Part shown: piece after piece, positions 1 to 7,177 of the stretch | How the letters are laid out: each line of letters opens with the position of its first letter | Position numbering within the stretch: the stretch's first letter is position 1 | NCBI GenBank assembly: GCA_964650405.1 | Contig: CAZYTO010000095.1 | Coordinates: 1 to 18,109, forward strand | Origin: CAZYTO01 sp964650405 | GTDB taxonomy: Bacteria > Acidobacteriota > Thermoanaerobaculia > Gp7-AA8 | Direction: 5' to 3' | Length of the DNA: 18,109 nucleotides | The notes under the pieces: generated by a model | Databases searched by the model: none | Told to the model about the DNA's origin: nothing | The model's input: the letters and a program-made list of their open reading frames with translations, nothing else | Program-made: the position numbers and the translations under genes

Positions 1-2215
1 GACCCTCGGCAAGGACGCCGAGTACGGCTCCTCCGGCGGCACGGTGAACGTCATCACCAAGTCCGGCGGCAACAGCTTCTCCGGCGTCTTCGACTGGCGC
101 TACAACGACAAGTCGACCCAGACCCAGGGCAAGAAGCTGAAGTTCGCGGCTCCCACCGTCTATGGCGGCCCGTTGGGCGCCTCGTCGCTCCGTTTCGACA
201 AGAACCTCCAGCCGACCAAGTCGAGCCAGCCGGCTCTCTCCGTGGGCGGCCCGATCCAGCGCGACCGTCTGTGGTTCTTCGCCTCGTTGGCCCGTCCCGA
301 TACGGCCACCACGCCCCCGAACACGCAGGGCTTCCAGCCCGGCACGCGTACGTTCAAGGGCTGGAACAACATCGGCAAGCTGACCTTCACGCCGGTGTCG
401 AACCAGACCGTCAACGCCAAGTTCCTCGACACGTACGCCAAGATCCCGTTCGCCCAGCAGAGCTCCTTCACTTCGCCCGAGGCTGACCGCGTGCAGACGC
501 AGGGCTCGCGCACGATGGGCATCGGCTACGACGCCATCCTTTCCTCCAAGTGGCTCTTCAACGCCCAGGTCGGCCACACGCCGGCCCGCCTGGCGTCGCT
601 GCCCATCCGGGGCGACTACACCACGCCGGGCATCTCGAACCTGCAGACCGGCGTCCTGACCGGGAACTTCACCAACCAGCAGGCCCGCACCAGCACCCGT
701 AACGAACTGCTCCTGAACACGACGTACTACGTGGAGCGCTTCGGAACGCACGCCTTCAAGGTGGGCTTCGACGGCAACAAGACCGACTTCCGGAGCTACA
801 ACAACGCAGTCGGCGACCCGCGGACGCTGGACGGCTTCCCGTCGAACTTCTGCTCGTCGGCGTTCGGCTTCCCGAACGGCGCCAACTGCGTCGGCTTCAT
901 CCAGGTCGCGCCGGGCGGCATCGCCAACGTGAGCGGCCTCGGCATCGTGACCGAGCGCGTCGCTGCCTCGGTCAACAACCCGGCGCACTCGGTCGACTCC
1001 AAGTCGTACGCCTACTTCGTCCAGGACGAGTGGAACCCGATGACGCGCCTCACGGTCCGTTACGGCGTCCGCTACGAGCAGGTGAAGTGGAACAACAACA
1101 GCGCGGCCGAGCCGCCTGACTTCAAGCTCTTCCAGCCGCGCCTCGGCGCCGCCTACGACATCTTCAACAACGCCAACTCGGTCATCCACGGCTACGCCGG
1201 GAAGATCATGGACGACAACCAGCTCACCCTGCCGAACTTCGGTTTCGCCCAGCCCACCGGCACGGCCTTCTTCAACCTCAAGCCAGGCACCACGAACGTG
1301 TGGGTCTACGACCCGGCGCGCTCTTCGATCTTCCTCAGCGGCGGCCTGTACGACCCGAACCTGAAGCCGAGCTATTCGAACCAGTACAGCGTCGGCTACA
1401 CGCAGAAGGTCTGGCGCAACACGAGCATCGACTTCACCTACGAGAAGCGTAACCAGAAGAACCTCTTCGAGGACTACTGCGGCTACGTCGACTCCACCGG
1501 TATCGTCAATCTCCCCTGCACCGTCACGAACCATCCGGGTGCCGACCGCGGCGCCACGAACGTGCTCCGCAGCAACTACCAGGGCCTCATCACCAAGATC
1601 GAAGCGCGTCCGTACCAGTGGCTCGACGTCCTCACTTCGTGGACGCACGCCAAGTCGCGCGGCTCAACGGAGTCGACCCAGAACCAGGACGCCTCGTTCG
1701 ACTACTTCCCGGCCTCGTTCATCAACCGTTACGGCTTCCTCAGTGACGACGCCAAGAACCGCATCAAGTTCGACGGCTACGTCCACCTGCCTCTCGACTT
1801 CACCGTCGGCCTGAACTACTACTGGGATGACGGCCTGCCGTGGACGGTCTTCCAGACCGCCAGCAACACGGCCGTCACAGGCGTGACCCTGGTCGACGGC
1901 AACTACTTCATCGAGCCGCGCGGCTCGCGCCGCCTGCCGCACTTCACCCAGACGGACATCCAGATCCAGAAGGACTTCCGCCTCGGCTCGTCGAAGATCG
2001 GCCTCATCTTCTCGTGCCTCAACCTGCTCAACTCCGAGACGAGAACCGCCGTGAACGGCAACGCCGGCTCGCGCGCCATTGCGGACTCGTCCGGCCACCT
2101 CTTCATCGACCCGAACCAGAGCACCGGCGCGAACCGCCTGGCGGCCGGCTTCTCCCAGCCGTCCAACTTCCAGCGCCCGCGCCGTTACGAGTTCGGAATC
2201 CGCTTCGAGTACTAG
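1..2215 (+). CDS. Oar-like TonB-dependent outer-membrane receptor, 5' truncated by the window edge
   Basis: This is the C-terminal 737 residues of a large TonB-dependent receptor of the Oar-like type. The open frame enters at base 2 with no start in the window: the first residues (TLGKDAEYGSSGGTVNVITKSGG) match residues 216-238 of the complete paralogue at 4185-7001, inside the plug domain, so about 215 N-terminal residues should lie upstream. The GTG at 44 is internal, not a start. The rest is a beta-barrel ending in RPRRYEFGIRFEY, whose terminal aromatic residue is the usual signal for barrel insertion by the BAM machinery. Two pairs of cysteines (CSSAFGFPNGANC and EDYCG...LPC) are conserved in the paralogue and probably lie in extracellular loops. 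A strong terminator follows 23 bases after the TAG stop. Such receptors take up or handle large substrates at the outer membrane using TonB energy; the ligand cannot be told from sequence. Confidence 0.93.
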   Translation, partial: TLGKDAEYGSSGGTVNVITKSGGNSFSGVFDWRYNDKSTQTQGKKLKFAAPTVYGGPLGASSLRFDKNLQPTKSSQPALSVGGPIQRDRLWFFASLARPDTATTPPNTQGFQPGTRTFKGWNNIGKLTFTPVSNQTVNAKFLDTYAKIPFAQQSSFTSPEADRVQTQGSRTMGIGYDAILSSKWLFNAQVGHTPARLASLPIRGDYTTPGISNLQTGVLTGNFTNQQARTSTRNELLLNTTYYVERFGTHAFKVGFDGNKTDFRSYNNAVGDPRTLDGFPSNFCSSAFGFPNGANCVGFIQVAPGGIANVSGLGIVTERVAASVNNPAHSVDSKSYAYFVQDEWNPMTRLTVRYGVRYEQVKWNNNSAAEPPDFKLFQPRLGAAYDIFNNANSVIHGYAGKIMDDNQLTLPNFGFAQPTGTAFFNLKPGTTNVWVYDPARSSIFLSGGLYDPNLKPSYSNQYSVGYTQKVWRNTSIDFTYEKRNQKNLFEDYCGYVDSTGIVNLPCTVTNHPGADRGATNVLRSNYQGLITKIEARPYQWLDVLTSWTHAKSRGSTESTQNQDASFDYFPASFINRYGFLSDDAKNRIKFDGYVHLPLDFTVGLNYYWDDGLPWTVFQTASNTAVTGVTLVDGNYFIEPRGSRRLPHFTQTDIQIQKDFRLGSSKIGLIFSCLNLLNSETRTAVNGNAGSRAIADSSGHLFIDPNQSTGANRLAAGFSQPSNFQRPRRYEFGIRFEY

Positions 2216-2238
2216 TCGTTTTCTCATGTCACATCGGG

Positions 2239-2265
2239 AAGAGGGAGCCTTCGGGCTCCCTTTTC
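2239..2265 (+). terminator. Intrinsic terminator of the first receptor gene
   Basis: A GGGAGCC/GGCTCCC stem (2243-2249 with 2254-2260) closes a TTCG tetraloop. It can be lengthened by A/G-T pairs at the base (2239-2242 with 2261-2264) and runs into TTTTCT. The 24 bases 2238-2261 are identical to 7024-7047, the terminator of the paralogous receptor. Confidence 0.88.
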
Positions 2266-2346
2266 TATTGATACGACTCGAATCACCGGTGGCCGCAGCG
2301 TGCGGTGCGCCGTCCAACAGCAGTCGTACGACGACAGGGGGATCTC

Positions 2347-3804
2347 ATGAATTTGCGCAAGCTCGCGCTGGCGGCAGTCCTGGTCATCACGACATCAGCA
2401 TTCGCGGGAGCTGCACAGAAGAAGAAGCCCGCCAACATCCTGGACTGGGGCGACTCACCGCAGGGCTACCTGATGACCGGTCCGGAACGGGCGGAGTGGG
2501 GCATGGTGCACTCCGAGGCGCAAGCCCAGACGTTCATCCTGAGCTACTGGGCCCGCCACGGCGAGGCGTTCCACAACGAGGTGCTGAATCGCATCGCCGC
2601 CGCGGACAAGTTCTTTCCGCTCGGCGACAAGAAGGGATCCGAGACCGAGCGCGGCCGCGTGTTCATCGTGCTCGGCGCGCCGAACCGCCAGCGCAGCGAC
2701 CGCAATGACAACGTCGCGCCGACCGTGAGCTCGATGGGAAGCGCCAACAGCATCGAACAGCGTGCCTTCGGAACGGCCACCTGGATCTACAAGCCCGATC
2801 GCCTCCCGAAGGATCTGAACGTCGCCGAGCTTACAGTGACCTTCCAGATCGACGTCAACCGCGGCTACGACACAATCGAGAATCCGGGCCTCATCGAGCC
2901 GTACCTCAAGCGAGCCACCGACTACTTCGTCGCCAAATTCACGCCTCCCGCCGGCTCAACGCCGGCCCCGACGCCGACTGCCACGAAGGCCGCCCTGGCC
3001 GCCGCTCCGGTGCCGCCGGACGACGCCGTGTGGAGCGCCGAGGGTGCTCTCAACGGCGCCATCGTCACCGGCGACTCCTTCATCAGCCCGACCGACAAAC
3101 CGTTCTACGCGGTCGATTTCTACCTGCCGAAGGGGACATTCGCCTCTTCGGGCGACGTCACTGTCGCCGGCGTGATCCATGACGGGTCCGGAAAGCTGAT
3201 CGAGAGCGTTCGCACGCCGGCCAAGGCCACGCAGTACGACGCCAACGGCGACCGCTTCGTCGACGCCTCCTTCGAGATCCCGGCCGGCCACTACACCGGC
3301 GCCTTCGCTCTGGCCACGGCGGACGGAAAATTGCTGGCCACCACGAAGAACGAGTTCGACGTCATGCCCGCCGAGCACGTCGGCGTGAGCAAGATCTTCA
3401 TGACCAGCCGCATCGACACGCTCGACAAGCAGCAAGCCTTCGACCCCTTCACCTTCATCGCCATGAAGTACGCCGTGAAGGGCGACCGCCGCTTCCATCC
3501 CGCCGACAAGATCGGCTACTTCGCCGTCCTGGCCAATCCCACCGCGGCGCCCGAACCGTCGGTGATGCTGAAGATGAAGGTCAGCCGCGACGGCAAGGTC
3601 ATCGACAACGGCTCCTGGATGGCGGCCGATCTCTCGCAGACCGGCCCGCATACCTACCTCGTGGCCACGCAGTTCGAGCCGAACTCGCTCTCGCCGGGCC
3701 ACTACACGCTCGACGTACAGCTCCGCGACATGAAGGCCGACAAGAGCAGCGACGCCTACACGAAGGGCTATGCCGGCAAGGCGGAATTCGACGTCGTGCA
3801 GTAG
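2347..3804 (+). CDS. Exported GWxTD-domain protein
   Basis: A 485-residue exported protein whose N-terminal third matches the GWxTD domain of Acidobacteriota and Bacteroidota, a domain without a settled function. The frame is open from an ATG at 2305, but the ATG at 2347 is preferred: it has GGGGGA four bases upstream and opens a clean signal peptide (MNLRKLALAAVLVITTSAFAGAAQ). The domain covers about residues 41-116: YLMTGPERAEW, then the SYWARHGEAFHNEVLNRI helix, then GSETERGRVFIVLG. The signature W and D are replaced (GSETE in place of GWxTD), so this is a diverged member. A Pro/Ala/Thr-rich linker (about 199-226) leads to a beta-rich C-terminal half of unknown family. A 10-bp palindrome GTCGTACGAC (2323-2332) lies just upstream and could be an operator. 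The gene has its own terminator and sits between two paralogous receptors. Confidence 0.85.
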   Translation: MNLRKLALAAVLVITTSAFAGAAQKKKPANILDWGDSPQGYLMTGPERAEWGMVHSEAQAQTFILSYWARHGEAFHNEVLNRIAAADKFFPLGDKKGSETERGRVFIVLGAPNRQRSDRNDNVAPTVSSMGSANSIEQRAFGTATWIYKPDRLPKDLNVAELTVTFQIDVNRGYDTIENPGLIEPYLKRATDYFVAKFTPPAGSTPAPTPTATKAALAAAPVPPDDAVWSAEGALNGAIVTGDSFISPTDKPFYAVDFYLPKGTFASSGDVTVAGVIHDGSGKLIESVRTPAKATQYDANGDRFVDASFEIPAGHYTGAFALATADGKLLATTKNEFDVMPAEHVGVSKIFMTSRIDTLDKQQAFDPFTFIAMKYAVKGDRRFHPADKIGYFAVLANPTAAPEPSVMLKMKVSRDGKVIDNGSWMAADLSQTGPHTYLVATQFEPNSLSPGHYTLDVQLRDMKADKSSDAYTKGYAGKAEFDVVQ

Positions 3805-3830
3805 GCCGGCTCCAGTTCCCGATGGATTCG

Positions 3831-3857
3831 AAGGCCGGGCTCATGCCCGGCCTTTTC
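3831..3857 (+). terminator. Intrinsic terminator of the GWxTD gene
   Basis: A perfect 10-bp stem AAGGCCGGGC/GCCCGGCCTT (3831-3840 with 3845-3854) closes a TCAT loop and continues into TTCGTTT. It lies 26 bases after the TAG stop. Confidence 0.88.
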
Positions 3858-4184
3858 GTTTGCGGCCGGAGGATTCACGAAACACCACGACGTGACGCCG
3901 GCGCCGCGCGATTTTGTGTTTCTCCCTTCGCCAGCGATGTTTCGCGCGACCGGCTCGATGATCAAAGTTCATCGGCCTGCAACTCTTTGATTCGCCATTG
4001 AGTGCTAACCTGCGGGCACTGCCCGGGACATCGCGGGTAGAGCTTCAGCAGCGGCGCCAAGCCCCCAGCGCCGGCCGCTGAGCGGGAACCTCGGGGTTCT
4101 TCCTTTCGCCTCCGCGCCCCCAGGAGACGAACTGCATCTGCCGTATCGGTTTGCCGTTCGCAGCACACATCATCAGGAGGAGAA
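3858..4184 (+). promoter_or_regulatory. Upstream region and structured leader of the second receptor gene; candidate attenuator at 4012-4107
   Basis: These 327 bases carry no credible gene. A weak extended -10-like sequence (TGCTAACCT, 4003-4011) could start a transcript near 4018; no good -35 is visible. The following sequence can fold: GGGC/GCCC (4014-4017 with 4021-4024) competes with CCCG/CGGG (4022-4025 with 4034-4037), and CAGCGGC/GCCGCTG (4049-4055 with 4074-4080) forms a 7-bp stem. A terminator-like hairpin then follows: GAACC/GGTTC (4086-4090 with 4095-4099, extendable by two G-T pairs) leading into TTCTTCCTTT. The receptor's ribosome-binding site AGGAGGAG (4175-4182) lies about 70 bases further on. 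Stems, terminator and distal start codon form the layout of an attenuated leader, but it matches no riboswitch class I recognise, and GC-rich DNA forms such stems easily. Confidence 0.35.
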
Positions 4185-7001
4185 ATGTTCAAGGCATTGC
4201 GTTTCACGCTCTTCGCCCTGGCGTTCCTGGCCCTGGCGGTCCCCGCGGGATTCGCCCAGGTGTCGAGAACGACGGGAGCACTCACCGGAACCGTCACCGA
4301 CGATACAGGCGCGCCGCTGCCCGGCGTCAGCGTCACGGTGTCGAGCCCGCAGCTCCAGGGCACTCGCACGGATGTAACCGACGCCAAGGGTGAGTACACG
4401 CTTCCCGTGCTTCCGCCGGGCACGTACAAGGCGGAGTTCTCGCTGTCGGGCATTCCCGCAGTCACGCGCGACAACATCACGGTGAGCCTCAACCAGACCA
4501 CGAAGCTCAACGTCCCCATGAAACTTGCCGTCAGCGAGACGGTCACCGTCACGGCCAGCCAGGTCGTCGTCGATCCGACCCAGGTGGCCACGCAGCAGAA
4601 CTTCAAGGAAGACCACCTCAAGTACGCAGTAGTCGGCTCGGCCAATCGCCAGTACCAGACCGTCCTGCAGCAGGCGGCCGGCGTGGCGGGCGGAGCCAAC
4701 CCGCAGGTCTCGGGCGCGAACAACGCCCAGAACACCTGGATGCTGGACGGGATCAACACGACCGACCCCGTCACGCACACGTTCGGCAACAACCTGGCTT
4801 TCGACGCCATCCAGGAGATCTCGATCCAGACCCTCGGCAAGGACGCCGAGTACGGCTCGTCGGGCGGCACGGTGAACGTCATCACCAAGTCCGGCGGCAA
4901 CAGCTTCTCCGGTACATTCGACGCCCGCTACAACGACACCCACCTGCAGCAGCAGGGCAAGGCCAGGCATCCGACGGGCTTCGCCTTCTTCGGCGCCACG
5001 CCGGCCGGCTCGGCGCTGAACTTCAACAAGAACACGCGGCCGACCCGCAGCAAGCTGCCGGCACTGACGGTGGGCGGGCCGCTCCTGCGCGACAAGCTGT
5101 GGTTCTTCACGGCCATCGCCCGGAGCGACACGGCCACGACGCCCCCGAACGTCTTCGGCTTCCAGCCGGGAACGCGCACGTTCAAGGGCTGGAACGACCT
5201 GGCCAAGATCACCTTTACTCCGGTTGCCAACCAGACCCTCACCGCGAAGTTCATCGACAGCTACGCCGCGATCAACTTCGCCAACAACAGCAGCTTCGTC
5301 TCGCCGGAAGCGGACGCCGTGCAGGGCCAGGGGTCGCGCACCTACGGCCTGACCTATGACGCCGTCCTCAACTCCAAGTGGCTGGCCAACGTACAGCTCG
5401 GCCACACGCCGGCCCGCCTCTCCGTTACGCCGTACAACCTCAACGGCGCTCCAGTCATCGACGAGAACACAGGCATCCAGACCGGCGCGTATTCGAACTT
5501 CCAGTCCCGCAACAGCAAGCGCGACGAGCTGGCAGCCAACACGACCTACTACGTGGAGCGCTTCGGCACGCACGCCGCGAAAGTCGGCCTGGACGTCAAC
5601 AAGACAGACTTCAGCAGCTTCAATAACGCCAACGGCGACCCGAACCTCATCCCGGGTTACAAGTCGAGCTTCTGCTCGCCGGCCTACGGCTTCCCGGGCG
5701 GCGCGGACTGCGCCGGAGTGCTGGAGCTCTTCGGCGGCGTGGATGCCATCTCCCTGTCGGTCATCAACCCCGCCCACACCGTCAACTCGAAGGAATACGC
5801 CTTCTTCGCCCAGGACGAGTGGAACCCGATCACCCGCCTCACGGTGCGCTACGGCATCCGCTACGAGCAGGTGAAGTGGGACAGCCGGAGCGTGACCAGC
5901 CCTCCCGACTTCAAGATGTGGCAGCCCCGCATCGGCGCCGCCTACGACGTCTTCAACAACTCCCGGTCAGTCGTCCACGCGTACGCCGGCAAGATCATGG
6001 ACGACAACCAGCTCACACTGCCGTACTACGGCGTGGCCAAGCCGACCGGCACCGCGCTCTTCATCGGACCGCCGGGCGGCCCCTATGCCTACGATGCACC
6101 CGACTCGGCCATCTTCCTCTCCGGCGAGATCTACGATCCGAAGCTGAAGCCGAGCTACTCGAACCAGTTCAGCCTCGGCTTCACGCAGAAGTTCTGGCGG
6201 AACACGAGCATCGACGTGACCGGTGAACTGCGCAAGCAGAAAGACCTCTTCGAGGACTACTGCGGCTCGATCCAGAACGGCTTCCTGCCGAGCTGCATCA
6301 TCACCAACCACCCAGGCTTCGACGTCGGCGCCACCGAGCGTCCGCGCGCCGATTACCACGGCATCGTCACGAAGGTCGAGAGCCGTCCCTACCAGTGGCT
6401 CGACATCGTCACCTCGTGGACGCATGCCCGCTCCCGCGGCACAGTGGACGGCGAGGCCACCCAGAACGCCTCCGCCGACTTCGACATCTTCCCGGTCCAC
6501 TTCCAGAACTACTACGGCTATCTCAGCGACGACGCCCGCAACCGCTTCAAGTTCGACGGCTACGTCCACCTGCCCTTCGACTTCACCGTCGGCGCGAACT
6601 ATTACTGGGACGACGGCACGCCGTGGAGCGTCTTCCAGACGGCCTCCAACACCGGCGCCACGGGCGTGGTGCTGCCGTACGGTACGTACTTCATCGAGCC
6701 GCGCGGCTCACGCCGGCTGCCGGACTTCTCACAGCTCGACCTGCAGGTGCAGAAGGACTTCCGCATCAGCAACGTCAAGCTGGGCCTCATCGGCAGCGTC
6801 TTCAACGTCTTCGACCACGAGACGGCCACCGGCATCAACGGAAACGCCGGCAGCCGCGCCATCGTCGACCCGGCCACGGGAAGGCTGCTCATCAGCGGAA
6901 GCCAGCAGACAGGCATCAACCGTATCGCGTCCGGCTTCGGCCAGCCGACCTCGTGGCAGCGTCCACGCCGCTTCGAGGTTGGACTACGCGTCGAGTTCTG
7001 A
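4185..7001 (+). CDS. Oar-like TonB-dependent outer-membrane receptor, complete
   Basis: A complete 938-residue outer-membrane receptor. The ATG at 4185 follows a near-perfect ribosome-binding site (AGGAGGAG, 4175-4182). Residues 1-24 are a signal peptide ending AGFAQ; 31-113 form a carboxypeptidase-regulatory-like beta-sandwich (GALTGTVTDDTGAPLPGVSV, GEYTLPVLPPGTY); ETVTVTASQ (118-126) sits where a TonB box is expected; the plug is about 138-237 (WMLDGINTTD, GGTVNVITKSGG); the rest is barrel, ending RPRRFEVGLRVEF with a terminal Phe for BAM recognition. Cysteine pairs C497/C509 and C693/C704 are shared with the upstream paralogue. The best-studied relative, Oar of Myxococcus xanthus, takes part in protein handling at the outer membrane, but most acidobacterial members have no known ligand. 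The two receptors look like an old tandem duplication flanking the GWxTD gene. Confidence 0.95.
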   Translation: MFKALRFTLFALAFLALAVPAGFAQVSRTTGALTGTVTDDTGAPLPGVSVTVSSPQLQGTRTDVTDAKGEYTLPVLPPGTYKAEFSLSGIPAVTRDNITVSLNQTTKLNVPMKLAVSETVTVTASQVVVDPTQVATQQNFKEDHLKYAVVGSANRQYQTVLQQAAGVAGGANPQVSGANNAQNTWMLDGINTTDPVTHTFGNNLAFDAIQEISIQTLGKDAEYGSSGGTVNVITKSGGNSFSGTFDARYNDTHLQQQGKARHPTGFAFFGATPAGSALNFNKNTRPTRSKLPALTVGGPLLRDKLWFFTAIARSDTATTPPNVFGFQPGTRTFKGWNDLAKITFTPVANQTLTAKFIDSYAAINFANNSSFVSPEADAVQGQGSRTYGLTYDAVLNSKWLANVQLGHTPARLSVTPYNLNGAPVIDENTGIQTGAYSNFQSRNSKRDELAANTTYYVERFGTHAAKVGLDVNKTDFSSFNNANGDPNLIPGYKSSFCSPAYGFPGGADCAGVLELFGGVDAISLSVINPAHTVNSKEYAFFAQDEWNPITRLTVRYGIRYEQVKWDSRSVTSPPDFKMWQPRIGAAYDVFNNSRSVVHAYAGKIMDDNQLTLPYYGVAKPTGTALFIGPPGGPYAYDAPDSAIFLSGEIYDPKLKPSYSNQFSLGFTQKFWRNTSIDVTGELRKQKDLFEDYCGSIQNGFLPSCIITNHPGFDVGATERPRADYHGIVTKVESRPYQWLDIVTSWTHARSRGTVDGEATQNASADFDIFPVHFQNYYGYLSDDARNRFKFDGYVHLPFDFTVGANYYWDDGTPWSVFQTASNTGATGVVLPYGTYFIEPRGSRRLPDFSQLDLQVQKDFRISNVKLGLIGSVFNVFDHETATGINGNAGSRAIVDPATGRLLISGSQQTGINRIASGFGQPTSWQRPRRFEVGLRVEF

Positions 7002-7024
7002 CGCGCTCCGACAGCAGTTGTTTG

Positions 7025-7054
7025 AAGAGGGAGCCTTCGGGCTCCCTCTTTTTT
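7025..7054 (+). terminator. Intrinsic terminator of the second receptor gene
   Basis: A perfect 11-bp stem (7025-7035 with 7040-7050) closes a TTCG tetraloop and is followed by TTTT. It is the strongest terminator in the window and shares 24 identical bases with the terminator of the upstream receptor. Confidence 0.92.
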
Positions 7055-7076
7055 GCGTCGCGCCCCCCAGACACGG

Positions 7077-7152
7077 GGGTTCGGCACGACCCGGTCTACA
7101 TTCGCGTTTTTACCGGCGGCGGCGTAGGGCACGACTGCGTCGTGCCGAACCC
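7077..7152. repeat. 14-bp inverted repeat with an alternative inner hairpin
   Basis: GGGTTCGGCACGAC (7077-7090) is perfectly complementary to GTCGTGCCGAACCC (7139-7152). A third copy of the core, GGCACGAC (7128-7135), can instead pair with 7139-7146 across a 3-base loop. The right arm can therefore form either a long-range stem or a tight local hairpin. It lies between the convergent receptor and M28 genes and has no T-run on either strand, so it is not a standard intrinsic terminator. Confidence 0.75.
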
Positions 7153-7177
7153 GTTGGGCGGACGGTGCGCGCGCGCC

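Noticed and set aside
44..2215. Treating GTG at 44 as the start of the first receptor
   Set aside because: The frame is open to base 2 and the upstream residues continue the plug-domain match to the paralogue, so the gene starts outside the window.
2269..2285. Similarity to a T7-type phage promoter (ATACGACTC)
   Set aside because: Only nine bases match, the initiation part of the promoter is absent, and no phage polymerase or phage gene is nearby.
3768..3965. 65-residue minus-strand frame over the GWxTD terminator
   Set aside because: It runs through an intrinsic terminator and the 3' end of another gene and has no ribosome-binding site or recognisable domain.
4173..5777. 534-residue minus-strand open frame antisense to the complete receptor
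   Set aside because: It shows no recognisable family and mirrors a receptor gene with a signal peptide, ribosome-binding site and full domain set.
7077..7152. Inverted repeat as a complete miniature transposable element
   Set aside because: The arms could be terminal repeats, but no flanking target-site duplication is visible and 76 bases is very short; no second copy is in the window.
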